NCBI GenBank assembly: GCA_963825765.1 | Contig: CAWGUU010000004.1 | Span: 1 to 64,000, forward strand | Reading direction: 5' to 3' | DNA: 64,000 nt | Origin: CAWGUU01 sp963825765 | GTDB taxonomy: Bacteria; Actinomycetota; Acidimicrobiia; Acidimicrobiales; AC-14 | Part shown: in pieces, positions 54,877-63,832 of the stretch | Layout of the letters: each line of letters begins with the position of its first letter | Position numbering within the stretch: the first letter of the stretch is position 1 | Program-made: the position numbers and the translations under genes | The notes under the pieces: generated by a model | Databases searched by the model: none | What the model was told of the DNA's origin: nothing | What the model saw: only the letters and a program-made list of their open reading frames with translations

Positions 54877-55684
54877 GGGCGACACCCTGCTCCGCACCGC
54901 CCGCACGCTGGACAAATGGCTGGCGGGCCGCACCATCACCGCCGCCACCAGCCAGGTGGAGGGGGTGGCCGCCGAGAAGCTGGTGGGCCGGCGCATCGAG
55001 TCGGTGGAGGCCAACGGCAAGCACTGCCTGATGAAGCTCGACTCCGGCCACGTCCTCCACACCCACATGAGGATGACGGGGTCGTGGCACGTCTACCCCG
55101 CCGGCCACCCCTGGCGGCGCCCCGAGCGCCAGGCCCGCCTCACCGTCACCTGCGGAGACAGGGTGGCGGTCTGCTTCAACGCCCCGGTGGTGGAGCTGCT
55201 GAGGCCGCGAGCCATCGCCCTGCACCCGGCCCTGGCCGGCCTCGGCCCCGACGTGCTGGTCGAGCCGCTCGACCTCGGCGAGATACGGCGCCGCGCCCGT
55301 TCCCGGCCGCCGGCCACTCCCATCGGCGAGCTGCTGCTCGACCAGCGGGTGGTCGCCGGCATCGGCAACATCTGGCGCTGCGAGTCGCTGGCCGCCGAGG
55401 GCCACAACCCGTGGACGCCGGTGTCGGCCCTCACCGATACCCAGCTCGACGCCCTCGTCGCCACCGCGGCCATGCTGATGACCGCCAGCGTCTCGTCCCA
55501 AACTGGTATTCCGACAGGCCGCACGGGCGTGCCGGGGAGCCGCCGGGTCTACCGGCGCGAGGGCCAGCCGTGCCGGACATGCCGAACGCCGGTGCGGTCG
55601 CGGCGCCAGGGGGAGCAGGCCCGCACCGCCTACTGGTGCCCGACCTGCCAACCGGCTGCCACACCGCCTGGGGCCCCGGCCTGA
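54869..55684 (+). CDS. nei: Endonuclease VIII-like DNA glycosylase (Fpg/Nei family)
   Basis: A 271-aa protein. MPEGDT supplies the catalytic Pro2 and Glu3. The helix-two-turn-helix part has ELLLDQRVVAGIGNIWRCE. The C-terminal zinc finger is CRTCRTPV...YWCPTC. It excises oxidised bases. The ATG overlaps lhr by 8 bp, reproducing the lhr-nei pair of mycobacteria, so a shared repair operon is likely. Confidence 0.92.
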   Translation: MPEGDTLLRTARTLDKWLAGRTITAATSQVEGVAAEKLVGRRIESVEANGKHCLMKLDSGHVLHTHMRMTGSWHVYPAGHPWRRPERQARLTVTCGDRVAVCFNAPVVELLRPRAIALHPALAGLGPDVLVEPLDLGEIRRRARSRPPATPIGELLLDQRVVAGIGNIWRCESLAAEGHNPWTPVSALTDTQLDALVATAAMLMTASVSSQTGIPTGRTGVPGSRRVYRREGQPCRTCRTPVRSRRQGEQARTAYWCPTCQPAATPPGAPA

Positions 55685-55720
55685 CACACCTACCGCACCG
55701 ACTGCATCTCCCGAATCAGG

Positions 55721-57007
55721 TTGAGCGAGCGGGGGCCCGAGCCGGCGCCGCAACCGAAGCCCCGGCGACCCAGGCTGCTGGCCGACCTGTCCCCGCTGCG
55801 GGAGTTCCGCGACTTCCGATTCCTGTTCTTCGGCAACGCCATCTCCTATCTGGGCCGGCAGATGACCGTCGTGGCCATCCCGTTCCAGGTGTACGTGCTC
55901 ACCGGGTCGTCGCTGGCGGTGGGGCTGACCGGGTTGGTCAGCCTGGGGCCGCTGGTGATCATGTCGCTGGTGGGCGGGTCGGTGGCCGACGCCGTCGACC
56001 GCCGCAAGCTGCTGATGGCGGCGGTGGTGGCCCAGGCCGCCACCGCGGTGGCCCTCGCCGTCAACGCCTCGAGCGATCACCCCGCGCTCTGGCCGCTCTA
56101 CGTCCTGGGCGCCCTCAACGCCGGCCTCTGGGGCATCGACCTGCCCACCCGCAACGCCATGGTCGCCAGCATGGTGTCCAGGGAGAAGTTCCCCGCCGCC
56201 GCCTCGCTGAGCCAGATCATCTTCGAGCTGAGCCAGGTGGCGGGCCCGGCCCTGGCCGGCATCGTGATCGCCCGTGTCGACCTGGCCGCCGCCTACTGGA
56301 TCGACGCCGCCAGTTACGTCTTCGCCCTCGCCGCCGTCCTTGCCATCAAGCCCCGACCGCCCGAGGGCGGCGGTACCCGCGCCGGCCTGGGGTCGATCAA
56401 GGAGGGGCTCGGGTTCGCCGTCCGCAACCGGCTGATCCTGAGCACGTTCCTCATCGACATCAACGCCATGGTGTTCGGCATGCCCAGGGCCCTGTTCCCG
56501 GCCCTCGGCACCACGGTCTTCGGCGGCGGCGCCACCACCGTCGGCCTGCTGTTCGCCGCACCTGGGGCCGGTGCCCTCGTCGGCGCCCTGTTCACCGGAT
56601 GGGTCGGGCGGGTGCGGTTCCAGGGGCGCGTCGTCATCGTGGCCGTCCTGCTGTGGGGCGCCGGGATCGCCGCCTTCGGCCTTGTCGACTGGCTGCCGCT
56701 GGGCCTGTTCCTGCTGGCCTTTGCCGGCGCCGCCGACGTGGTCTCCGCCGTCTTCCGCAACACCATCCTCCAGCTGAACACCCCCGACGCCCTGCGGGGC
56801 CGGCTGTCCTCGGTGCACATCGCGGTGGTCACCGGCGGCCCCGCCCTGGGCGACGCCGAAGCCGGCGCGGTGGCCGCCCTCACCTCGCCCCGCACGTCGG
56901 TCGTGTCGGGCGGAGTTGCGTGCGTGCTCGGCGTCGCGCTGCTGGCCAGATTCTTCCCTGAACTAGCCCGGTACGATGCGGCCAAGGAGGTGGTCCCTGA
57001 TGGCTGA
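55721..57007 (+). CDS. MFS transporter (EntS-like exporter family)
   Basis: A 428-aa protein with about 12 hydrophobic segments. A Pro/Arg-rich N-terminus precedes FRDFRFLFFGNAISYLGRQM, a typical start for EntS-type exporters. Others include LVGLTGLVSLGPLVIMSLVG-like helix 2, the loop DAVDRRKLLMA (MFS motif A-like), and LGALNAGLWGIDLPTRNAMV. TTG 55721 is the apparent start, with AGG immediately before. The substrate is unknown. It overlaps the next gene by 8 bp. Confidence 0.85.
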   Translation: MSERGPEPAPQPKPRRPRLLADLSPLREFRDFRFLFFGNAISYLGRQMTVVAIPFQVYVLTGSSLAVGLTGLVSLGPLVIMSLVGGSVADAVDRRKLLMAAVVAQAATAVALAVNASSDHPALWPLYVLGALNAGLWGIDLPTRNAMVASMVSREKFPAAASLSQIIFELSQVAGPALAGIVIARVDLAAAYWIDAASYVFALAAVLAIKPRPPEGGGTRAGLGSIKEGLGFAVRNRLILSTFLIDINAMVFGMPRALFPALGTTVFGGGATTVGLLFAAPGAGALVGALFTGWVGRVRFQGRVVIVAVLLWGAGIAAFGLVDWLPLGLFLLAFAGAADVVSAVFRNTILQLNTPDALRGRLSSVHIAVVTGGPALGDAEAGAVAALTSPRTSVVSGGVACVLGVALLARFFPELARYDAAKEVVPDG

Positions 57008-58547
57008 TGCAACGCGCGATCGCACTGTCGGCGAGCTCATGACGAGGGAGGTCCTGACGGCGTCGACCTCCGACACCGTCGCCGACGCCAGCGACAAGAT
57101 GCTCCAGCGAGGCGTCGGCTCGGTGGTCGTCGTCGACGGGGAGAAGGCGGCGGGAATCCTCACCGAGCGCGACCTGGTGCGGGTGGCGGCGGCAGGCGCC
57201 GACCCGGCGACCGCCCTGGTGTCGGAGTGGATGACGAAGGATCCCGACGTGGTCGGCCCCGGCGACGGCATCCGCGACGTGTTCATCAGCCTGTCGAAGA
57301 AGGGCTACCGGCACTTCCCGGTCGTGGAGGACGGTCGCCTCATCGGGATCGTGTCGATGCGCGACATCCTCAAGCTGGCCCAGATCCTCCGGGTCGAGCA
57401 CCCCGGCGCCATCGAGGCCCGCCGCGGCCTGGAGGGCGTGGTCGTGGCCGAGACCTCGGTCGGCGACGTCCGGGGGATGGAGGGCTTCTACCACTACCGG
57501 CAGTACAACGCCGTGGAGCTGGCCGAGAAGCGCACGTTGGAGGACGTGTGGCACCTGCTCTACGAGGGCCACCTCCCCGACGCCGCCGAGCGGGAGGCGT
57601 TCGCCGCCGAGATCCGGGCGCTGCGGGAGATCCCGAAGAGCGTGAAGGGGCTGCTGCCCGCCATCGCCACCGCCGGCGAGCACTTCGTCCCACTCGACGC
57701 CCTCAGGACGGCCTACTCCCTGCTGGCCTACGCCTGCGACTTCAAGTCGTGGATGGACGTGGACGCCGCCACCCTGCGGGCCAACGCCATGCTGACCAGC
57801 GCGGTCATGCCCACGCTCATCATGGCCCTCTACCGACTGAACCAGGGCCTCGACCCCATCGACCCCCACCCCGACCTGCCCTACGCCGCCAACTACCTCT
57901 ACATGCTCACCGGCGAGGTGCCCGAGCCCGACCACGCCCGGGCCATCGAGCAGTACCTGATCTCCACCACCGACCACGGCTTCAACTCGTCCACCTTCAC
58001 CGCCCGGGTGATCACCTCCACCGGTGCCGACCTGGGTTCCGCCGTCGTCGGCGCCATCGGCGCCCTGTCGGGGCCCCTCCACGGCGGCGCCCCCAGCCGG
58101 GCCCTCGACATGCTCGATGCCATCGGCACGCCCGACAAGACCGAAGAGTACGTGCGGGCCTCGGTCCTGCGCGGCGACAGGATCATGGGCTTCGGCCACC
58201 GCATCTACAAGACCGACGACCCTCGCTCGGTCATGCTGCGGGGTGTGGCCGAGCGCCTCGGCGGCCCCATGGTCGACTTCGCCAAGCAGGTCGAGAAGAC
58301 CGTCGTGGCGGTGTTGGCCGAGCTCAAGCCCGGTCGCCAGCTGTACGCCAACGTCGAGTTCTACGCCGGCGTGGTCATGGACAACGTCGGCATCCCGAGG
58401 ACGCTGTTCACGCCCACGTTCACGTCGAGCCGGGTCATCGGGTGGACGTCGCACGTGCTCGAGCAGGCCGCCGACAACCGCCTGATCCGCCCGAGCGCCC
58501 ACTACGACGGGCCGCCGCCGCCCCAGCCGGTCCCGGACCTGGACTGA
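57000..58547 (+). CDS. Citrate synthase with N-terminal tandem CBS domains
   Basis: A 515-aa fusion. Residues of about 8-62 and 75-130 are two CBS domains (TVGELMTREVLTASTSDTVA, then GILTERDLVRVAA, then VSEWMTKDPDVVG and GIVSMRDILKLAQ). From about 150 a full citrate-synthase domain follows, with GFYHYRQYNAVELAE, LSGPLHGGAPS, catalytic GFGHRIYKTDDPR, and FYAGVVMDNVGIPRTLFTP. ATG 57000 follows AAGGAGG. CBS pairs bind adenosine nucleotides, so nucleotide control of citrate or methylcitrate synthesis is inferred. It overlaps the MFS gene by 8 bp. Confidence 0.9.
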   Translation: MADATRDRTVGELMTREVLTASTSDTVADASDKMLQRGVGSVVVVDGEKAAGILTERDLVRVAAAGADPATALVSEWMTKDPDVVGPGDGIRDVFISLSKKGYRHFPVVEDGRLIGIVSMRDILKLAQILRVEHPGAIEARRGLEGVVVAETSVGDVRGMEGFYHYRQYNAVELAEKRTLEDVWHLLYEGHLPDAAEREAFAAEIRALREIPKSVKGLLPAIATAGEHFVPLDALRTAYSLLAYACDFKSWMDVDAATLRANAMLTSAVMPTLIMALYRLNQGLDPIDPHPDLPYAANYLYMLTGEVPEPDHARAIEQYLISTTDHGFNSSTFTARVITSTGADLGSAVVGAIGALSGPLHGGAPSRALDMLDAIGTPDKTEEYVRASVLRGDRIMGFGHRIYKTDDPRSVMLRGVAERLGGPMVDFAKQVEKTVVAVLAELKPGRQLYANVEFYAGVVMDNVGIPRTLFTPTFTSSRVIGWTSHVLEQAADNRLIRPSAHYDGPPPPQPVPDLD

Positions 58548-58555
58548 CGGCGAGG

Positions 58556-59017
58556 GTGGCCGACGGCGACGGCGGGATCCGCGTCGAGGAGGTCCTCGAG
58601 GTCACGCCGGAGGTGATCGAGGCGTTCGTCCGGCTGGTGCCGCAGCTGTCCAGGTCGGCACCGGCGCCGGGAGTCGACGAGCTGGCCGAGATGGTGGCGT
58701 CACCGGCGTCGGTCCTGCTGGTGGCCCGGGGGGCCGACGGGGCCATCGTCGGCTCGCTCACCCTTGTGGTCTTCCGGATCCCGACCGGTATGCGGGCGTG
58801 GATCGAGGACGTCGTCGTGGACGAGTCGGTCCGGGGCAAGGGCGTGGGCGCGGCGCTGAACCTCGACGCCATACGCCGGGCCCAGGAGGCCGGCGCCCGC
58901 ACCGTCGACCTCACGTCCCGGCCGTCGCGGGAGGCGGCCAACCGGCTCTACGCCCGCCTCGGCTTCCAGCTGCGGGACACGAACGTCTACCGGTGGAACG
59001 GCGAAGACCCGGGCTGA
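58556..59017 (+). CDS. GNAT-family N-acetyltransferase
   Basis: A 153-aa protein from GTG 58556, 8 bp after the citrate synthase stop. Motif A, the acetyl-CoA site, is VVVDESVRGKGVGAALN. Motif B is in SREAANRLYARLGFQLRDTN, with the final YRWNG strand. The substrate is not evident. It is probably co-transcribed with the two upstream genes. Confidence 0.87.
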   Translation: MADGDGGIRVEEVLEVTPEVIEAFVRLVPQLSRSAPAPGVDELAEMVASPASVLLVARGADGAIVGSLTLVVFRIPTGMRAWIEDVVVDESVRGKGVGAALNLDAIRRAQEAGARTVDLTSRPSREAANRLYARLGFQLRDTNVYRWNGEDPG

Positions 59018-59024
59018 GCCCGCC

Positions 59025-59586
59025 TCACGTCCGGGTGTGGTAGTGGAGGTGCACGACGCCGTTGGCGAAACGGCGAGTGTCCAGCAGGTCGAGGTCGACG
59101 CGGGCGTTGTCGGGGAGGGCCCGCGTGCCGCCACCCACCACAACCGGGTTGACGAGGAAGTGGTAGTCGTCGACCAACCCGGCCTTGATCGCCTGGGCGG
59201 CGAGGTCGGGACCCCCGATGGAGATGTCGGGCCCCGTGAGCGCCTTCATCTCCCGGACCGCCGCAGGGTCGAAGTCCCGCTCGATCCGGGTCCGGGCGCT
59301 GGAGACCGTCTCCAGCGTCGTGGAGTACACGATCTTGTCGGCCGCCTGCCATATCTGCCGCGTAGTCCTGCATGACCGGCGGCTGGTCGGGGACGGTGTG
59401 GGCGGTCTCCCAGTAGACCAGCACCTCGTACATCCGGCGCCCGTAGAGGTGGGTGCCGACCGGCCGTTCGAGGTCGTTGACGAAGGCGTGCACCTCCTCG
59501 TCCGGTGCAGCCCAGTCGAAGTCGCCGTTCTCGTCCGCCACGTAACCGTCGAGCGACGTGAGCACCGCGTAGATCAGCTTGGCCAT
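59025..59586 (-). pseudogene. RibD/DHFR-like reductase, frameshifted
   Basis: The N-terminal half reads MAKLIYAVLTSLDGYVADEN through QPPVMQDYA in one frame. The C-terminal half reads IWQAADKIVYSTTLETVSSA through LHYHTRT in another. The two join at about 59345-59360, where one base is gained or lost, and together make a full-length member of the dihydrofolate-reductase-like RibD C-terminal family (LYGRRMYE, GGPDLAAQAIKAGLVDDYH). A sequencing error is possible. It is divergent from an intact paralogue 65 bp away. Confidence 0.8.
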
Positions 59587-59651
59587 GGTCGTCCCTTACC
59601 CACTCGAAGATGCGAAGCTCGTCCGCACACCGAGGACCGCGGAGGAGAGCC

Positions 59652-60245
59652 ATGCGCATCGTCATAAGCGAGTTCATGAGCCTCGACGGCGTCGTGCAGG
59701 CGCCCGGGGGCGCCCGGGAGGACACCGACGGTGGTTTCGCCCATGGCGGCTGGTCGATGCCCTACTTCGACGCCGAGACCATGGGGCCTGTGATCGACGA
59801 GGTGTTGCAAGGCACCGAGGCGTTGCTGTTCGGCCGGCGCACCTGGCAGACCATGGCGGCGGCGTGGCCGGGCCGTGCCGGCGACCCCTTCGCCGACCGC
59901 ATGAACGAGATCCCCAAATACGTCGCCTCCCGGACCTTGAGCCAGGGCGACCTGTACTGGAACAACTCGACGCTGCTTCCCGCCGGCGACGTCCTCGGCG
60001 AGGTGGGGCGACTGCGGGCCGAGGACGGGGGACACCTCCAGGTCATGGGCAGCTCGAAGCTTGCCGGGGAACTCATCGGCGCGGGCCTGGTCGACGAATA
60101 CCGCCTGATGATCGAACCGATCGTGCTCGGGGGCGGCAAGCGCCTGTTCCCGGAGGACGGCCGGTCCCGCCGGCTCGAGCTGGTGTCGACGTCGACGAGC
60201 AGCACGGGGGTGCACATCTGCGCCTACCGCCCCGTCGCCCCGTGA
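59652..60245 (+). CDS. RibD C-terminal/DHFR-like family protein
   Basis: A 197-aa protein from ATG 59652 after GGAGGAGAG. Family features are RIVISEFMSLDGVVQAPGG, LLFGRRTWQTMAAAWP, GSSKLAGELIGAGLVDEYRL and PIVLGGGKRLFPE. The fold binds NADPH; solo members are usually of unknown substrate. Its C-terminal sequence HICAYRPVAP is repeated as a fragment near 60935, evidence of a local duplication. Confidence 0.88.
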   Translation: MRIVISEFMSLDGVVQAPGGAREDTDGGFAHGGWSMPYFDAETMGPVIDEVLQGTEALLFGRRTWQTMAAAWPGRAGDPFADRMNEIPKYVASRTLSQGDLYWNNSTLLPAGDVLGEVGRLRAEDGGHLQVMGSSKLAGELIGAGLVDEYRLMIEPIVLGGGKRLFPEDGRSRRLELVSTSTSSTGVHICAYRPVAP

Positions 60246-60261
60246 TCATGGACGAGTAGGA

Positions 60262-60435
60262 CTACTTGCGGACGGCTTTCTTGGCGTAGCGCTCGAAGCC
60301 GAGCGCGATTACGAGGAAAACGGCGCTGACGATGAACCCCACGACGGGGTTGTCCCAGAAGAGCCAGAGCAAAACGAGCCAGACGACGAGGAGAATTGCT
60401 TGAATGACATGGGACGTGGTGCGGCTGATCCCCAT
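60262..60435 (-). CDS. 57-aa two-helix membrane protein
   Basis: It reads MGISRTTSHVIQAILLVVWL, then VLLWLFWDNPVVGFIVSAVF, then LVIALGFERYAKKAVRK. Two membrane-spanning segments flank a WDNPVVG turn, and the tail is basic. It has a clear paralogue at 60979-61146 with a common SRTT start, WDN turn and RK end. Conservation between the copies supports a real protein. Function unknown. Confidence 0.7.
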   Translation of the reverse strand: MGISRTTSHVIQAILLVVWLVLLWLFWDNPVVGFIVSAVFLVIALGFERYAKKAVRK

Positions 60436-60978
60436 CAGCTCACCTCTCTGTCGATGTCCTCAGGAGGATAGGTCAACGAATCGCGTCGAGTCGGGTGAGT
60501 GGCCGTCAATCGCCGCTCGACCTCGCGAGGGCGCTGGAAAGACTCGTCATGGTTGGAGATGGGCGACATGCAACCGGCGGTCGCCGCCGGTCCAGGAGGT
60601 AAAAAGCGAGTCGAGGTGGGCCGCGATGGCAGGGGCAATCGGGCTCCGCTCGTCCAAGCGGACAGGTCCAACTGAGCGCGCCGGCGACGGACATCGAAAC
60701 GTTGAGGTGGCGGTCCCGTCCGGTCCACGGCCAGCGCGAGCTCGCCGCCCTTGAGGTGCGCTCGGTACCGGTCCACGCCAGGAAGAGCTCGCCCTCGACG
60801 GTGCCAAGCGCTGGAGCGATCGAGCGCTTCTCGTCGAGCCGCAGTGGTGACCGAACGCACCGCGTCGGGTCAGGTCGATGTTCAAATGGCAATCCGCGCC
60901 ACACCACGCCAGTGCCCTCTCGTCGTCGACCGGGGCGAGCACATCTGCGCATACCGCCCTGTCGCCCCTGATCATGGA
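60436..60978. other. Non-coding region of decayed repeats
   Basis: No convincing gene was found. CAGGAGGATAGG at about 60468 recurs near 61170. Diverged repeats of about 90 bp each can be aligned (for example 60585-60670 with 60765-60855, both beginning GGTCCA). At about 60935-60970 lies a fragment matching the 3' end of the upstream reductase gene (HICAYRPVAP). It looks like the remains of one or more duplications. Confidence 0.5.
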
Positions 60979-61146
60979 CTACTTGCGCAGGCGTGGCTTG
61001 AAGTAGAGCCGAAGGACGAGGGCACACACGACGCAAATGCCCCCGATGACGTTGACCAAGACGATGTTGTCCCAGAAGAACAAGAGCGCGGCGCCAAGGA
61101 CGAGGGCCAGACTCCATTGGAGCACGTTGAACGTGGTGCGACTCAT
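60979..61146 (-). CDS. 55-aa two-helix membrane protein, paralogue
   Basis: It reads MSRTTFNVLQWSLALVLGAA, then LLFFWDNIVLVNVIGGICVV, then CALVLRLYFKPRLRK. The pattern matches the 57-aa protein 0.7 kb away. Its ATG overlaps the TGA of the DUF1905 gene (ATGA), so translation is coupled and the gene is very likely real. Confidence 0.72.
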   Translation of the reverse strand: MSRTTFNVLQWSLALVLGAALLFFWDNIVLVNVIGGICVVCALVLRLYFKPRLRK

Positions 61147-61517
61147 CGAACACCTTTCCGTCTGTGTGACGACAGGAGGATAGGTGAACGAAACGCGCCG
61201 GGTCTTGTGTGAGTCGGGTGGTTGGCATCACCCACGGGCCAGGCGTCGAGGCGCTGCTCCAGCCGGATGGTGACCGTGTCGCCCGCCCGCTTGGAGATGG
61301 CCTTTCGTACGTCGGCGTTGACCGGGAGCATGTGGGTGCCGTCGCCCAGGGCCATGAACGAGCTGCGGAAGGGGTGGCCGTCGATGGTGCCGCTGACCTT
61401 TACCAGCCCGCGGGTGCCGAAGTACTCAGCCGAGCCCGGCATGACCACGAACGTCCATCCGCCCTTGTTCGGGCTCTTCCGCAGAGTTGCAGTGAACTCG
61501 TCGTCCAACGTGCTCAT
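61143..61517 (-). CDS. DUF1905 domain protein
   Basis: A 124-aa protein with the DUF1905 beta-rich core: LDDEFTATLRKSPNKGGWTF, VVMPGSAEYFGTRGLVKVSG, IDGHPFRSSFMALGDGTHML and KRAGDTVTIRLE. ATG 61517 follows GAGGGGG. It lies 19 bp after a RibD/DHFR-like gene and overlaps the 55-aa membrane protein gene by 4 bp, so the three form an operon. The last 20 or so residues beyond the domain are irregular. Confidence 0.82.
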   Translation of the reverse strand: MSTLDDEFTATLRKSPNKGGWTFVVMPGSAEYFGTRGLVKVSGTIDGHPFRSSFMALGDGTHMLPVNADVRKAISKRAGDTVTIRLEQRLDAWPVGDANHPTHTRPGAFRSPILLSSHRRKGVR

Positions 61518-61536
61518 CGCACCCCCTCTGGTCGAG

Positions 61537-62151
61537 CTAATCGGGCTGGGGCAGGTGAGACTTGGCGTCGTCGTAGGTGGCGTCGCCGGGCGACTCCGCC
61601 GGCCCGTAGACCAGATTGAGCACACCCGTCTTGAACGCCTCGGATGAGATCAGGGTGAGTGGGACCGGGGTCTCGTCCTCGTCGAACAGCCGCATGCCCT
61701 TGCGGATGGCGATCGGGTGCACCAACAGGTGCAGCTCGTCGATCAACCCGGCAGCCAGCAGTTGGCGGACCACGGAAACCGAGCCGCTCATGCCGATGTT
61801 CGTGTCGCCCGGTTCGCTCTTCAAGGCGGTGACGGCTTCGACCAGGTCGCCCTTCAGCTGCTCGGAGTTCCGCCAGGTGAACTGCAGGTCCTGGTTCGAC
61901 ACGACGATCTTGCGTGCGTCGCCCAGCGCCTTGGCCATCCCGGCGTCCTCCCCGCCCGCCGCTTCCCGCTCGGGCCACGCCCCGGCGAAGCTGTCGTAGG
62001 TCGTGCGACCGAGGAGCACGGTGTCGGCCGTGGCGAGGGTCGCCGAGACGGCGGCACCCATCTCGTCGTTGAAGTAGGGGAAGTGCCAGAGGTGGGGGTC
62101 CTCGACGACGCCGTCGAGGGAGATGAACATGCCTGCGACGATCTTCCTCAT
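61537..62151 (-). CDS. RibD C-terminal/DHFR-like family protein
   Basis: A 204-aa protein, third member of this family within 3.2 kb. It shows RKIVAGMFISLDGVVEDPHL, VLLGRTTYDSFAGAWPERE, GMSGSVSVVRQLLAAGLIDE and LLVHPIAIRKGMRLF. It leads an operon with DUF1905 and the 55-aa membrane protein. NADPH-dependent reduction is likely; the substrate is unknown. Confidence 0.88.
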   Translation of the reverse strand: MRKIVAGMFISLDGVVEDPHLWHFPYFNDEMGAAVSATLATADTVLLGRTTYDSFAGAWPEREAAGGEDAGMAKALGDARKIVVSNQDLQFTWRNSEQLKGDLVEAVTALKSEPGDTNIGMSGSVSVVRQLLAAGLIDELHLLVHPIAIRKGMRLFDEDETPVPLTLISSEAFKTGVLNLVYGPAESPGDATYDDAKSHLPQPD

Positions 62152-62626
62152 GATGCTCCTCCCAGAAACGGTCGTTGAACACTCGGCACCGGGTCAGACG
62201 ACGCGAGCCTGATGAACTCATCGGCACGTCACGAGGGCACGGCCGCCCGGCGGCCGCAGGGCTGTCCGCATAGCGCCCCGTCACCCGAACCGGTCACCGG
62301 ACCACGATTACGGGACGACGACTCGCCAGGCGAGCCCGGCCCGCCGAGCGTGACACGACCGGCGTCCTCGGGGTGCTGTTCCCGCAGCGGTCGCAGTTGC
62401 CGGATTGTCGCCAGCGAGCGCCCGATGGGTATCGCCGGCGAGCGTTGTTACCGACCACCGCATTGCCGACGGAGCGGACCGTGCCCATCAGCCGGGTCTA
62501 CGGTTTTCTCCGGGGCCGCGCCTGCTCCAACGCAGCTAGAGGCACATCAGGCTGAGCAACGTCCGCAGAAGCCTCCGGCTACCGGTCGGCCAAGTTCGTG
62601 GACCCAGAAGTCGCGGCTCGGGGCGA
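62152..62626. other. Intergenic region, nothing recognised
   Basis: No gene, RNA or clear repeat was recognised. Open frames here lack start signals, family motifs and typical codon bias. Confidence 0.5.
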
Positions 62627-63804
62627 TTACGTCCCGACCGGCACCTCGTCGAAGGTCACCATCCACCAGTCGAGGCGTTCGCCCGACGGCGGGGTCCAGT
62701 TGCCGGTGATGGTCGTCTCGTTCCCCGGTGGGGCCGGTCGGCCGCAGCCCATCAGCCGCCGGCCCTTGCGGTCGGTGAAGACCAGGCCATCGGGGTCGTC
62801 GGCATTGCCCCGGATGTCGAATTTGCCCTGGTGGTGGAGGCGATGGTGATGGCTGCATAGCGCCACCAGGTTCCAGCTGTCGGTGGGCCCGCCATCGAGC
62901 CAGTGGACGATGTGGTGAATCTGCAACCAGGCGGTGTGGTCACAGCCCGGGACTCGACAGCCCCGGTCTCGTTCCTCGATGACCATGCGGGTGCGCTCGG
63001 GCACCAGCCGCAGGGCCCTGCCCACGCTGACCGCCACCCCGTGGCGGTCGTGTTCGACGGTCTTGACCCGCCCGTCACAGCCCAGGTGGCGTAACACGGC
63101 GTCGGGCAGGCCCGGGCCCAGGTGCAGGTTGCCGGTGCCGGCGGGGTGGAGGTGCACCACCACCGTCTGGGCATCGTGATGGCCGCGGGTGGCGTGGTCG
63201 GCGGCCAGGGCCCGCTCGGCCACCGCCACCAGGGCGTCGGCCCACGACTCCAGCTTCTGGCGTTCCCGCTCCAAGCTCAGGGCCCGCGGGACCTTGGCCC
63301 CCTCTTCGGCCCCCAGGGTCCCCCAGCACCGCCACCAGCCGTCGTCGTCGTGGCCGAAGTCGACCCGGCGCCGCTCGGGCTCGGGTTCGGGCTTGTCGGC
63401 CTCGAACATATACTTGGACAGCACCCGGGACAGTTGGCTGACGGTGGCCTGGCGGGCGAAGTCGGCGACGGAGGCATCGGCCGACGGCGGGGCGTGGCGA
63501 CAGATCAGCGCCACCTGGTCCTCGCTCAGCTCCCCGGCCTCGAAGGCGGCCCGGGTGTGGGGCAGCTCCCCCAGACGCCGGGCCATGGACACCAGCCGCT
63601 GGCCCGCTTGGGCGACACCCCGCACTTCCAGCCCACCCAATGACAAGGCGAGAGGATGTCGGCCCCCTCCCACGACCCCGTCGCCAGCACGTCGGCGATG
63701 AGGCCGACCAGGCGGCCGGCGGCGGCGTTGGCCACCCCGCACACCTGGGCCACCTCGGCCTCCAGGGCCATGGCGGTGACCTCCCGCTCCGTCGCCGTGC
63801 CCAT
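62627..63804 (-). pseudogene. DUF222-HNH endonuclease (13E12-like), frameshifted
   Basis: The DUF222 N-terminus starts MGTATEREVTAMALEAEVAQ and runs to HWVGWKCGVS. The rest (AGQRLVSMARRLGELPHTRA onward) is in another frame, with the shift at about 63605-63625. The C-terminus carries a full HNH domain: RGCRVPGCDHTAWLQIHHIV, HWLDGGPT and LCSHHHRLHH. Members of this family are multicopy in actinobacteria and are often LexA-regulated. A perfect-core SOS box lies 12 bp before the start. The frameshift may be real inactivation or a sequencing error. Confidence 0.82.
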
Positions 63805-63816
63805 CCCCTCATTGTA

Positions 63817-63832
63817 TCGAACACATGTTCGC
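63817..63832. promoter_or_regulatory. LexA (SOS) box
   Basis: TCGAACACATGTTCGC differs from the actinobacterial LexA consensus TCGAAC-N4-GTTCGA only at the last base. It is placed just before the DUF222-HNH start, where LexA would block transcription until DNA damage. Confidence 0.82.

Noticed and set aside
62212..62709. A 165-codon plus-strand frame before the DUF222-HNH gene
   Set aside because: Arg/Pro/Ser-rich with no domain; it overlaps the clear end of the HNH gene on the other strand.
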